Source of the DNA: an uncultured Flavonifractor sp.
GTDB taxonomy: Bacteria; Bacillota; Clostridia; Oscillospirales; Oscillospiraceae
Assembly: GCA_944383135.1 (NCBI GenBank)
Contig: CALWOL010000060.1
Coordinates: forward strand, 1 to 33,439
Reading direction: 5' to 3'
Length of the DNA stretch: 33,439 bases
The position numbers and the translations under genes are program-made. Of this stretch, positions 16,967-25,523 are shown piece after piece. Position 1 is the stretch's first letter. Every line of letters begins with the position of its first letter. The notes below the pieces were generated by a model that was not told the origin of the DNA, made no database searches, and was given only the letters and a program-made list of their open reading frames with translations.

Positions 16967-17014
16967 GAGCGTTGTATAGGTATTTGTCTGTTTTGTTTTG
17001 GAGGAGGAATTACG

Positions 17015-18364
17015 TTGCAGCCCCCATTATGGCCTTGTGTCCTGCTGCAGGTCATACTGCTTTTGCTCACCGCCTTTTTTGCCGGCGCTGAGCTGTCCGT
17101 CCCCGCCCTGGATGAGGGAGAGCTCCGCCGTCAGGCGGAGGAGGGAGACCGGAAGGCCGCCCGGCTGCTCCGGCTGACGGTCCGGCCGGTGCGCATCCGC
17201 ACCACCATTCAGCTGTGCATCACTCTGGGCGGCTTCTTTTCCGCCGCCTGCGCTGTCCTGGCCTTCGGCCTGCCCCTGGGGCGATGGGCCGCGGACCGCT
17301 GGGCGCTGACCGGCGGCGCCGCCCTGGCCGTGCGCCTTCTGGCGGCGGCGGCGGTTACCCTGGCGGCGGCCCTTCTGGTTCTGGCCCTGGGATACATGAT
17401 TCCCCGGCGGCTGGCCCTCCACCGGGGAGACCAGGCCGCCCGGTCCGCCTGCTCCGCCCTGCTGGTTCTGTCCGTGGTTCTGCTCCCCCTCACCGCCCTG
17501 GCGGAGGGGATCAGCGCCCTGGTCCTCCGCCTGCTCCACCTGGACCCCCATCCGGACCGGACCCCGGTGTCAGAGGAGGGCATCCGCAAGCTGGTGGATA
17601 TCGGCGAGGAGAAGGGCGCCATTGAGACCGACGAGAAGGAAATGATTGAGAACATCTTTGAGTTCAACAACATGACCGCCGCCGATGTGATGATTCACCG
17701 CACCGACATGGTGATGCTGTGGGTGGACGATACGGCGGAGGAAATCGAGCAGGCCATTGAAGCCTCCGGCCTGTCCCGCTTCCCGGTATACGAGGAGGAC
17801 GCCGACGACGTGATCGGCATCCTGAACACCCGGGACTGGCTGCTCAACGCCCGCAAGGCTTCGCCCAAGCCCCTGCGGGAGTTGCTCCGCCCGGCCTACT
17901 TCGTCCCCGAATCGGTGCGTACCGACGCGCTCTTCCGGGATATGCAGAGCAAGAAGGTCCACCTGTCCATTGTGGTGGATGAGTACGGCGGCACCGCCGG
18001 CCTGGTCACCATGGAGGACCTGCTGGAGGAGATTGTGGGCAACATCTACGACGAGTTTGACCCCCAGGAGGACCAGGAGATCATCTCCCTGGGGAACGGG
18101 CGCTGGCGGGTGGCCGGCTCCGCCGAGCTGGAGGAGCTCTCCGCGGCCCTGGGGGTGGAATTCCCCGAGGACGAGGAGACGGAGACCCTGGGCGGCCTGG
18201 TATTCGCCCAGCTCAGCGTCATCCCCGAGGACGGCAGCCATCCGGAGGTGGAGGTCCACGGCCTGCACATCCGGGTGGAGGAGCTCTCCGAGCGGCGGGT
18301 GGAGTGGGCCACCGTCACCAGGGCCGCCCCCGTCCCGGCGGAGGAACCCGCCCCGGCCGGCTGA
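17015..18364 (+). CDS. CNNM/CorC (HlyC) family CBS-domain membrane protein
   Basis: Members of this family are linked to magnesium or cobalt efflux; older annotations call them hemolysins. The 449-residue product has an N-terminal DUF21/CNNM membrane region with about four helices (TAFFAGAELSV near the N-terminus, TTIQLCITLGGFF about 68). Then comes a CBS pair: GAIETDEKEMIENIFEFNNM and MIHRTDMVM about 215-235, SRFPVYEEDADDVIGILNTR about 257-276, and VVDEYGGTAGLVTMEDLLEE about 320-339. A CorC/HlyC C-terminal domain ends the protein. The start is a TTG at 17015, chosen because GGAGGAGG sits seven bases upstream and the first helix begins there. The frame is open further upstream, but that stretch is the clc leader. 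A strong terminator follows. Confidence 0.93.
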   Translation: MQPPLWPCVLLQVILLLLTAFFAGAELSVPALDEGELRRQAEEGDRKAARLLRLTVRPVRIRTTIQLCITLGGFFSAACAVLAFGLPLGRWAADRWALTGGAALAVRLLAAAAVTLAAALLVLALGYMIPRRLALHRGDQAARSACSALLVLSVVLLPLTALAEGISALVLRLLHLDPHPDRTPVSEEGIRKLVDIGEEKGAIETDEKEMIENIFEFNNMTAADVMIHRTDMVMLWVDDTAEEIEQAIEASGLSRFPVYEEDADDVIGILNTRDWLLNARKASPKPLRELLRPAYFVPESVRTDALFRDMQSKKVHLSIVVDEYGGTAGLVTMEDLLEEIVGNIYDEFDPQEDQEIISLGNGRWRVAGSAELEELSAALGVEFPEDEETETLGGLVFAQLSVIPEDGSHPEVEVHGLHIRVEELSERRVEWATVTRAAPVPAEEPAPAG

Positions 18365-18384
18365 ACCGGACCTCTCTCTGTTAC

Positions 18385-18431
18385 AAAAAGCACCCGCGGC
18401 CGGCAGGAAGCGCCGGCCGCGGGTGCTTTTT
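18385..18431. terminator. Strong bidirectional terminator between convergent genes
   Basis: A perfect 20-bp stem (18385-18404 with 18412-18431) begins with AAAAA and ends with TTTTT, so it gives a T-run in both directions. It serves the CBS-domain gene and the LRR gene ending at 18448. Confidence 0.95.
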
Positions 18432-18447
18432 CATTTCGTTCTTCTCA

Positions 18448-21400
18448 TCATGGGGCTGCCCACCGGAAGGAGGCGCAGAGGGGGGCGTACGCCTCATCCA
18501 GGGCAAAGACGCGGACGCTCCCGCCGGCAGGGCAGGCAAGGGACACGGCCTGGAAGAGGCCCTCGCCCGCCTCCAGGGCAAGCGCAGCCTCCCGGGCCTC
18601 CACCAGTCCGCCGGAGGCGTCATAGCTGGCGGCCAGCACCCTGCCGGACACCGGGCTCTCCCCCTCATTGAGGGCGGAGAGGGTCACTGTCACCCGGCCC
18701 TCCCCCGTCACGGCGGCGGCGGTGCCGTCCAGGGAGAATCCCCCCGCCGTCAGCGCGGTGACGGCGGCAAAGCCGCTGTCATTGGACAGGAGGTTCTCCG
18801 CCCCTTCCCCGGCGTCCGCCCACACATAGAGCAGCTCTCCCGCCTCCACCCGCCGTTCCGCCGGCAGGGTGAAGGTGAGCAGGTGGAAGGCCTGGGGCTC
18901 CAGCGTGGGGATGGCCTGCGCCGCCAGGGCCTCAGTGGCCTGGCTGCCGTCCGCCCCGATGGACGCCGTGCGTACCACGGAGGCGGCGGCGGCTTGACTG
19001 GTCCGCATCCCCCGGTTGACCACCACGGCGGTGACCTCCACCGAGCCGTCCCCCTGGAGCCGGGCGGACACCTGTTCCACCGACAAGTCCTGAGTCCCCA
19101 GGGCATAGGACCAGCTGACCGCCTGGCCGGACGTCCCGTTGTCCAGCTCCAGCGTCAGGGTATCGGCCCCCGCCTCCGGCACGGGGCAGGTGAGGGAGAA
19201 GGTGCGGCACTCCCCGGGCAGCAGGGTGGCTCCGTCGGCGCAGGTCTGGAAGGCGCCGCCGTCAAAGGCGCAGCGGAACCGGCAGTCGGAGGCGGTCAGG
19301 CCCTGATTTTCCACCGTGGCATAGACCTTCAGCTGGCCGCCGGGAATCAGGGTATGGCTCTCGTAGTCCATGCCGGTGAGCACCAGCTGTCCCGTCCGAC
19401 TGACGGTATACAGCCGCAAATCCGCCCGGACCGTCTCATACCCGGCGTCCACCGTCTGCTCGTTTACAGCCAGGAGAAGGTCCCCCTCCTCATTGAGCTG
19501 GCAGCTCCAGCCGCTCACCTGGCCGGCGGTGGTCACCCGCACCGGCTGGCCCCAGCCGGCGCCCTCATTGATGACGGCGTAGAAAACGGTCTCCGGCCCG
19601 CCGTCTGTTCCGGCGCTCCGGCCGGGCACGGCCCAGACCAGGGCATACAGCTGGGGATGGGCCGGGCTGGATACCAGCTGATAGTCCCCGCCGCAGTCGG
19701 GCAGAGGGATGGGTTCAAACAGGTCGCTTTGCAGCACGCCGCCGGACAGCCAGAACAGGGCGCCGCCGGAGTATGCGGGGCTGCTGTCGGGCACCTGGTT
19801 TTCGGTTAAGCGGACCGGCCCCTCCACGGGAGACACGCCATCCGCTTCCACGGCAAATTTGAGCTGGAACAGCTCCGAATCGTAGGCGGCGGAGGCATCT
19901 TCCTCCCGGGCGGGGGGGAGCTGGTCCTCTCCCACACGCCGGGCGTAGCAGACCGCCGCCCGGCCGCCCCGGTCCGCCAGGCTGAGGCTGTCCGCCTGTC
20001 CCAAATCCTCCCAGGCCAGGCCGGCGGTCCACTCTCCGCCGTCACATACCGCCAGCCAGAGGTCCGCGGAGGCGACGCTTGTGATGGAATCCCCGGTGCT
20101 CAGCCAGGCCAGCACCGTCCGGCCGCCCACCTCCGCCACGTCGGGCAGCATGTCCAGCCGGCCCTCCGCACCGAAGTGGCGGATCTGGGCAAACGCGCCG
20201 CTTTCCAGGTCAAATTGGGCATAGCCGATGCCCATGGCGGCGGCGATGTCGTCCAGCTCCTCCGTCTCGCCGAAGGTGCGGTCTCCGTCCATCCACAGCA
20301 GGCAGGCGGTTTGTCCCACCACCTTGAGGACAGGACCGCTGTCCGCCGTACCGGCCCACGGGCTCTCTCCATCCACCCGGGCGGGCCGGGACCACACCTC
20401 CCCGTCATAGCGGGTGTACCACAGGGCGGTATGGTTGTTCAGGGTGCCGGTGCCGTCATCCCCCACCCAGACCAGCAGCAGGGTGCCGTCGGGAAGGACG
20501 GCCAGCTGGGGCTGGCTCTCCGGGAAGGTATTTTCCATGATTTGCAGGACTTCCCCGGGGCTGCCCGCCCCCTCCAGCAGCTCCACCGCCCCGTCGTTGG
20601 CGGTAAAGGGGCTGGGCCACTCCAGGTAGTCCCGGGCGATGGGGACGAGCGCCCCCTCCTCCAGCCCCTGGGCGTTGATTACGGCGTCGTCGGGGAACCA
20701 CTTGGGACTGCTGTTCCTGTCATAAATGACAAAATTCCCGGTAAGGATATCGCTGCCCTTGCCGGCGGTGCCCTCAAACCACAGAATCCGCCAGGAGAGG
20801 TAGACCTGACCCTGGAGGTAGACCTGCTCCACGTTCAGAGGCAGCTGCCATCTGGCGTTGAAGGTGGCGTCGGCGTTGACCCCCACCTTCACGTAGTCGG
20901 GGATACCCACGCCTACTTCCCCCATCAGACCCAGCATCATGCGCATGTCGATGGGGGGAACGGTGAATTCCCCCAGCCCCGTGCCCGCCGGGCTGAGGAG
21001 CATGGCCGACTCCAGCTCGCCTTTCAGCTTGGCCGTCCAGTACAGCGGCCAGGGGCCCGCGTAGAACTGCTGGGCCACCCCCACCTCGCCCTTCAGCTGA
21101 ATGGCCAGCTTGGACATGGTGATGGACAGATGCAGACCCCCGTCTGCCCCCTCCACAAAGGCGCCCTCAAAATAGCCCAGGAACCTGGTCTCCATCTTGA
21201 AGCCCGCGTTGGTGTTCCGGACGGGCCACACCGATTCCAGATCCTTCTCGTCGGTGCACAGCCGCCGGAAGGACTCAAACAGGCTGCCGTGGTGGCCGCC
21301 GGTGTTCAAATCGTCGCTGAACAGGTGCTTGACCTCATCCAGGTAGCTCCGCTTCCGCTCCAAATCCACGCTGACGCCTACAATGCCCTGAATTTTCCCA

Positions 21401-23514
21401 TCCTCCCAGGCCACCGAAATGGGAATATTCTCCCCGGAGAGGTTGAATTTCACATTCATCCCGTTGAGCAAATCCTTCTCCTGGGGAATGGTGCCCCCGA
21501 TGGCGTACGCCCCGCCGTTTTCCCCGGTGCCCCCCAGGTTTGTGTCGATTTTCTGAGTGGGCTGGCGGATGGTCAGCTGCAGCCGCAGCATCTTGGTCTG
21601 GCCGCCGTAGACCAGCCGGAGATAAATGTCCCCGGCCCTGGCCTGGAAGGTAATCCCCGGCTGGAGCTCCGTCCAGCCGTTGTTGGTCAGGGGCACGGAC
21701 TGCTCCCCCTGAACCAGATAGATTTCCCCCTCCGGATGGCCGCGCCAGTCCACCGACACATAAACCCGCTTCAGGCTCTCGTCCAGCTCATAGATGGAGC
21801 AGTCACTGGTGAGCAGGTTGGTGAATTTCCGGTACGCCCCCTGGGAATTGTCCATGTAAATACCCTGGGGCACCGGGGTGGTGACGGTATCCTTCCACAT
21901 GCTCACCCAGTTGTAGCTGCCCAGCAGCTCCTCCGGCATGGTCCAGCTGAGATAGCCCTCCTTGGAAACGGTCACGTCTCCCGGGGCGGCCCCCAGCTCC
22001 AGGGTCATCCGGTCGGAGCTCTCTCCGGTGCGGTATTCCCGCCCCCCGGCGGTGAGCGTGAAATCCCGGGGACTGGGATAGCCGGCCTGGGGGTCCGTGA
22101 AGCAGAAAAAGTAGCTGCCGCCGGTGGCATAATAGTCGCCATAGGTCTCATCCCCCGTCTCCGGGACGGGCAGGTGCACCCCGTCCCAAATCCCCAGGGG
22201 GTGGGAAAACCACATGGTATCGCTGCAGCTGTCGTAGGGATCGTACGTGATTCCCGTCCATCCCGGCTGGTCCTCCAGATAGTATACCGCGGCGGTGGTG
22301 GGCAGGATGGTTTTGTGGCTGTCACTGAGCTGCTTCTTCCGGTAGTCGTTCAGGTCCTCCAGGGCGGAGCCGGGAAAGAGCAGCTCCAGATTACAGATGC
22401 CCTCCCCCAGAAAGCCCACCGACTTCAAACCGGTGCAGTTGAGGAAGGTCCAGCGCATCTGCGCCACGCTGGCGGGGATGACCGCCTGCTCCAGGGCGGT
22501 GCAGTTTTCAAACACGCGGCCCAGGTAGGTGAGCTTCTCCCCCAAAAACCGCACCTGCTTCAGGCCGGTGCAGTTGAAAAAGGCACCGTCTCCGATCTCC
22601 GTGACGTTGGCGGGAATGACCACGGAGGACAGGGCGGTGCAGCCGGAAAAGGCGACGCCGCCGATGGTGGTGAGCCCTCCCGGCAGCTGAATGCCCTCCA
22701 GGGCGGTGCAGCCGGAAAAGGCCCCCTCCCCGATGTCCGTCAGTCCCTGGGGCAGGGAGACGTAGCTCAGCTGCTCACAGCCGGCAAAGGCCCCGCTGCC
22801 GATGGTCCGCAGGCCGTCGGGCAGCACCGCCCGGCGGAGGGCAGAGTACTGGAAGGCCCCCTTCCCGATGGCGGTGCAGCCGGCGGGCAGGGCCACGGAG
22901 CACAGGCCGGTGCTGCTGGCAAAGGTGCGCTCGGGCAGGGTCTCCATCCCCGCGGGAAAGCGCACTGTCTGAACCGCAGACTGGGAGAAGATTTCCGTGC
23001 CCAGGGTGGTGACGCTGTCCGGGATGGAGAGGGAAAAGAGGTTCTCCGTGTCAGCAAAGGCCCCGTCCCCAATTTCCTCCAGACCCTCCGGCAGCTGGAT
23101 GGTGGTCAGGCCGGTGTGGGCAAAGGCATTGCTGCCGATGCGCTTCAGGGTACCGGGCAGCACCACCTGCCTCAGATTGACCTCCGGCCCGAAGGCGCCG
23201 TCGCAGATGGAGGTGCAGCCCTCCCCGATGTAGATGAAATCCACCGCCCAGCTCCGCCAGGGTCTTTCGGCGGGCATATCGCCGCTGCCGGTGATGACCA
23301 GGGCCCGGTCATATTTGGCGGAGCCCTGGGGGGTTACATAGGCCAGCCATTCCCGGACCTCCCAGTGCAGGCCGGAGCCGGACAGGTCTCCCTCCCCCAC
23401 CACCTCCGCTCCGGCGGGGATGGGAAAATTATCCCCGGAAGCGGCAGCGGCGGCGGGGAGCAAACCGAACAGCAGAGACAGAGCCAGAAGCAATGCGATT
23501 CCTTTCTGTTTCAT
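18448..23514 (-). CDS. Giant secreted BspA-like LRR_5 protein with CARDB-like domains
   Basis: A predicted exported surface protein of 1,688 residues. A signal peptide covers residues 1-25 (MKQKG, hydrophobic core, AAAAASGD). Residues about 95-385 hold some 11-12 leucine-rich repeats of the BspA/LRR_5 type (GLTDIGEGAFSGCTALEGI and similar). A central part (about 390-1000) has no domain I recognise. It is followed by a propeller-like stretch (LAVLPDGTLLLVWVGDDG, ALWYTRYDGEVWSRPARVDG). Two CARDB-like modules come next (LIPGGQLKVYATVENQGL; VEVTAVVVNRGMRTS). The C-terminal 80 residues match the end of the RCC1 protein at 1096-6735. No sorting signal is seen. The ATG at 23514 has GAGGTG six bases upstream and starts the signal peptide; the frame is open upstream but crosses the promoter. 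Confidence 0.9.
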   Translation of the reverse strand: MKQKGIALLLALSLLFGLLPAAAAASGDNFPIPAGAEVVGEGDLSGSGLHWEVREWLAYVTPQGSAKYDRALVITGSGDMPAERPWRSWAVDFIYIGEGCTSICDGAFGPEVNLRQVVLPGTLKRIGSNAFAHTGLTTIQLPEGLEEIGDGAFADTENLFSLSIPDSVTTLGTEIFSQSAVQTVRFPAGMETLPERTFASSTGLCSVALPAGCTAIGKGAFQYSALRRAVLPDGLRTIGSGAFAGCEQLSYVSLPQGLTDIGEGAFSGCTALEGIQLPGGLTTIGGVAFSGCTALSSVVIPANVTEIGDGAFFNCTGLKQVRFLGEKLTYLGRVFENCTALEQAVIPASVAQMRWTFLNCTGLKSVGFLGEGICNLELLFPGSALEDLNDYRKKQLSDSHKTILPTTAAVYYLEDQPGWTGITYDPYDSCSDTMWFSHPLGIWDGVHLPVPETGDETYGDYYATGGSYFFCFTDPQAGYPSPRDFTLTAGGREYRTGESSDRMTLELGAAPGDVTVSKEGYLSWTMPEELLGSYNWVSMWKDTVTTPVPQGIYMDNSQGAYRKFTNLLTSDCSIYELDESLKRVYVSVDWRGHPEGEIYLVQGEQSVPLTNNGWTELQPGITFQARAGDIYLRLVYGGQTKMLRLQLTIRQPTQKIDTNLGGTGENGGAYAIGGTIPQEKDLLNGMNVKFNLSGENIPISVAWEDGKIQGIVGVSVDLERKRSYLDEVKHLFSDDLNTGGHHGSLFESFRRLCTDEKDLESVWPVRNTNAGFKMETRFLGYFEGAFVEGADGGLHLSITMSKLAIQLKGEVGVAQQFYAGPWPLYWTAKLKGELESAMLLSPAGTGLGEFTVPPIDMRMMLGLMGEVGVGIPDYVKVGVNADATFNARWQLPLNVEQVYLQGQVYLSWRILWFEGTAGKGSDILTGNFVIYDRNSSPKWFPDDAVINAQGLEEGALVPIARDYLEWPSPFTANDGAVELLEGAGSPGEVLQIMENTFPESQPQLAVLPDGTLLLVWVGDDGTGTLNNHTALWYTRYDGEVWSRPARVDGESPWAGTADSGPVLKVVGQTACLLWMDGDRTFGETEELDDIAAAMGIGYAQFDLESGAFAQIRHFGAEGRLDMLPDVAEVGGRTVLAWLSTGDSITSVASADLWLAVCDGGEWTAGLAWEDLGQADSLSLADRGGRAAVCYARRVGEDQLPPAREEDASAAYDSELFQLKFAVEADGVSPVEGPVRLTENQVPDSSPAYSGGALFWLSGGVLQSDLFEPIPLPDCGGDYQLVSSPAHPQLYALVWAVPGRSAGTDGGPETVFYAVINEGAGWGQPVRVTTAGQVSGWSCQLNEEGDLLLAVNEQTVDAGYETVRADLRLYTVSRTGQLVLTGMDYESHTLIPGGQLKVYATVENQGLTASDCRFRCAFDGGAFQTCADGATLLPGECRTFSLTCPVPEAGADTLTLELDNGTSGQAVSWSYALGTQDLSVEQVSARLQGDGSVEVTAVVVNRGMRTSQAAAASVVRTASIGADGSQATEALAAQAIPTLEPQAFHLLTFTLPAERRVEAGELLYVWADAGEGAENLLSNDSGFAAVTALTAGGFSLDGTAAAVTGEGRVTVTLSALNEGESPVSGRVLAASYDASGGLVEAREAALALEAGEGLFQAVSLACPAGGSVRVFALDEAYAPLCASFRWAAP

Positions 23515-23559
23515 GGTACACACCTCAACCCGTCTGGTATGGATTTCCCGGATAAGCCC

Positions 23560-23588
23560 AGTATAAGGGCGCTGGCAAACTCTGTCAA
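23560..23588 (-). promoter_or_regulatory. Strong sigma-A promoter of the LRR gene
   Basis: On the minus strand a perfect TTGACA (23583-23588), a 17-bp spacer and TATACT (23560-23565) lie about 45 bases before the ATG. It is the best consensus promoter in the window, implying strong vegetative expression of the LRR protein. Confidence 0.88.
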
Positions 23589-23710
23589 CGCCGGGAGAAT
23601 TTTTGGGCCGGTTTTGTGACAAAAGGGCGGACAGGCTCGTATCCCAAGTGAAAAGATGAGACAAGGGGAACGTCTCCTGACAGTCTCTCTTTGAAATACA
23701 GGCTCCATAA

Positions 23711-23744
23711 GAAATGGGCGGCCCCGCTGGGGGCCGCCCATTTC
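23711..23744. repeat. 15-bp GC-rich hairpin upstream of the LRR gene
   Basis: A perfect stem, 23711-23725 with 23730-23744, has a 4-base loop. It lies between the multi-hairpin element and the LRR promoter. Read on the minus strand it could terminate transcription coming from miaA, but the T-run after it is poor. Confidence 0.7.
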
Positions 23745-23750
23745 AGCTTG

Positions 23751-23938
23751 TCAAAAAAGCCTCGCAGAGTTCGCGCCCGCAGGCGCGAAGAAAGTCCAAT
23801 CTGTGTTCAGCCGCGACATGTGCGTGGCTGAACACTCTTCTCAGGCTGCAAGTGTGGGTTTTGTCCGCCTCCGGCGGATAAAACCTGCATGCGGCAGCCT
23901 GCATCCCACTCGAAAAAGTGGCTCCGCCACTTTTTCGA
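23751..23938. repeat. Multi-hairpin intergenic element downstream of miaA
   Basis: About 190 non-coding bases are almost filled by inverted repeats. Hairpin A is 23770-23777 with 23782-23789, CGCA loop. B is 23803-23812 with 23826-23835. C is 23858-23869 with 23873-23884, TCC loop and one G-T pair; it is nested in D, 23842-23849 with 23894-23901. E is 23910-23922 with 23926-23938, TCC loop, 13 bp. Read on the minus strand E begins 10 bases after the miaA stop. Together with the promoter and hairpin nearby, this accounts for the gene-free stretch 23515-23947. Open frames crossing it look spurious. It could be a REP-like repeat, a structured RNA or a compound terminator. Confidence 0.65.
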
Positions 23939-23947
23939 CAGTCTCTG

Positions 23948-24853
23948 TTACGCCTGCAAAAATTGTCTGACCGCTTCCTCGGCCTGGGAGAGGAAATCCC
24001 CCTCCATATCCAGCCACAGCACGTCCCTGTCCTTTTTGAACCACACCACCTGCCGCTTGGCAAAGCGTTTGATGGCCCGGCCCAGCTCGTCCTGCAAGCC
24101 CTCCAGGGTGGGGATTTTCCCGGTGAGATACCAGAGGATGTAGCGGTACTCCAGCCCCAGCCGGTCCAAAAATTCGTCGCTCACCCCGGCGGCTCGGAGG
24201 CCTGCCACCTCGTCAAGCATCCCGGCGTCGATCCGGGCCCGGAGCCGGTCGTCAATGCGCCGGCACACCACCTCCCGGGGGAAATTCACCCCCAGCAGCA
24301 GGCAGTCATACCGGGGGCACGCCCGGGGAGCCTCCCAGCCGCCGGACAGGGCCTTCTCCACCGAGCGCATCAGCCGGTGGCGGTTGTTCTCCTCCCCGCC
24401 GGTGAGGGTGACGCCGGTTTTCTCCCGCAGGAGGGCGTACAGCTCGGCGCTGCTCCTGCGCTCCAATTCCTGCCGCAGGGCGGGGTCCGGCCTGCTTTGG
24501 GAGAACTGAAACCCCTCCGTGACGGCCCGGACATACAGCCCGGTACCCCCCACCAGAATGGGGGTCTTTCCCCGGGCCAGCACATCGTCGATGGCGGCGT
24601 AGGCCGCCGGCTGGAAGTCGGCCACCGAATAGGGCTCCCCCGGCTCCACCACGTCCAGCAGGTGGTGGGGAATGCCCTCCATCTCCGCCTCCGTCACCTT
24701 GCCGGTGCCCAAATCCAGGCCCCGGTACACCTGCCGGGAGTCGGCGGAGATGACCTCGCCGTCAAACCGCTTGGCCAGCTTCACGCCCAGGCCGCTCTTG
24801 CCGCAGGCCGTGGTGCCCAGCACCACCACCAGCTTGGGCAGTCCCCCCGTCAT
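23948..24853 (-). CDS. miaA: tRNA dimethylallyltransferase
   Basis: MiaA transfers a dimethylallyl group to N6 of A37 in tRNAs reading codons that begin with U. The 301 residues show the P-loop GTTACGKS (13-20; the more usual form is GPTAVGKT). The substrate-binding run ISADSRQVYRGLDLGTGKVT (about 39-58) follows, with HHLLDVVEPGEPYSVADFQ (about 65-83) and ILVGGTGLYVRAV (about 98-110). The C-terminal KRQVVWFKKD is also typical. The ATG overlaps the stop of the upstream signal peptidase gene (ATGA), so the two are translationally coupled. The multi-hairpin element follows. Confidence 0.96.
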   Translation of the reverse strand: MTGGLPKLVVVLGTTACGKSGLGVKLAKRFDGEVISADSRQVYRGLDLGTGKVTEAEMEGIPHHLLDVVEPGEPYSVADFQPAAYAAIDDVLARGKTPILVGGTGLYVRAVTEGFQFSQSRPDPALRQELERRSSAELYALLREKTGVTLTGGEENNRHRLMRSVEKALSGGWEAPRACPRYDCLLLGVNFPREVVCRRIDDRLRARIDAGMLDEVAGLRAAGVSDEFLDRLGLEYRYILWYLTGKIPTLEGLQDELGRAIKRFAKRQVVWFKKDRDVLWLDMEGDFLSQAEEAVRQFLQA

Positions 24854-25449
24854 GCCTGCGCTCCGTGGGCAATGGCGCCGAAATCCTGGAAGGGGAGCAG
24901 CACCCAGATGGCCCGGCCCAGCACATACCGCTCGTCCACCGTGCCCAGGGTCACGTCCCGGCTGTCGGAGGAGTGGTTGCGGTTGTCCCCCATGACGAAG
25001 ATGGAGCCCTCGGGCACCAGCACGTCGGTGAGGGTATCCCCCATGGGGCGCACCATGGGCTCATTGATGTAGGGCTCATCCAGCACCACGCCGTCCACGG
25101 TGACGGTGCCGGCGTTATAGTCGATGACCACATGCTGGCCGCCGGTGGCGATGACCCGCTTGACGATGGGGCCGTCGGCGGCGTCAAACTCCTTGGTGAG
25201 CACCACCACATCCCCCTGCCTGGGGGTATAGCCGATGCTCTGGAGCAGCAGCATGTCCCCGTTGTGGAGGGTGGGCACCATGGAGCTGCCCGACACGCCG
25301 ATAATCCGCCCCACAAAGGTGAACAGCAGAATCAGCAGCACCAGGGCCGCCACCAGGGCCTGAAGCCAGAAGTACAAATCCAGCTTCAGGGAATCGCCGC
25401 CGGACAGCTCCTCTTTCTGCTCCGGCTGCTCATGTCTGTCAAGTCTCAC
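24850..25449 (-). CDS. lepB: Signal peptidase I (first of two tandem copies beside miaA)
   Basis: Membrane-anchored serine protease that removes signal peptides from exported proteins. The 199-residue product has one N-terminal helix (about 25-46), the nucleophile Ser in GSSMVPTL (Ser56), and the general-base Lys in VKRVIA (Lys97). It also has the conserved GDNRNHSSDSRDVTLG (about 154-169). This is the short Gram-positive SipS type. The start is a GTG with GGAG about 10 bases upstream. It has its own sigma-A promoter (25483-25511) and is coupled to miaA by a 4-bp overlap. It is a clear duplicate of the next gene upstream, with long near-identical stretches in both protein and DNA. Confidence 0.95.
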   Translation of the reverse strand: MRLDRHEQPEQKEELSGGDSLKLDLYFWLQALVAALVLLILLFTFVGRIIGVSGSSMVPTLHNGDMLLLQSIGYTPRQGDVVVLTKEFDAADGPIVKRVIATGGQHVVIDYNAGTVTVDGVVLDEPYINEPMVRPMGDTLTDVLVPEGSIFVMGDNRNHSSDSRDVTLGTVDERYVLGRAIWVLLPFQDFGAIAHGAQA

Positions 25450-25482
25450 TCTGAATCAGCTCCATAACCAGTGAATAGACCC

Positions 25483-25511
25483 ATTATAATGCACGAAAAC
25501 TCCGATTGCAA
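25483..25511 (-). promoter_or_regulatory. Sigma-A promoter of lepB-miaA
   Basis: On the minus strand TTGCAA (25506-25511), a 17-bp spacer and a perfect TATAAT (25483-25488) lie in the gap between the two signal peptidase genes. It should drive the downstream signal peptidase and miaA independently of the ymdB operon. Confidence 0.8.
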
Positions 25512-25523
25512 GGGAAGGATGTC

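Noticed and set aside
16870-17014. Possible fluoride riboswitch upstream of the CLC-F-like gene
   Set aside because: I looked for the conserved GGNGAUGG and CUGAUGRCUCCUA-type segments in the leader and did not find them; only promoter-like elements are visible.
20176-23619. Open frame of about 1,147 codons on the plus strand, opposite the LRR gene
   Set aside because: Mirror of the LRR repeats; Gly/His/Gln-rich with no recognisable domain, and no ribosome-binding site was seen.
23743-24063. Short open frames across the hairpin cluster
   Set aside because: Their translations follow the inverted repeats and partly overlap miaA; no ribosome-binding site or coding signal was seen.
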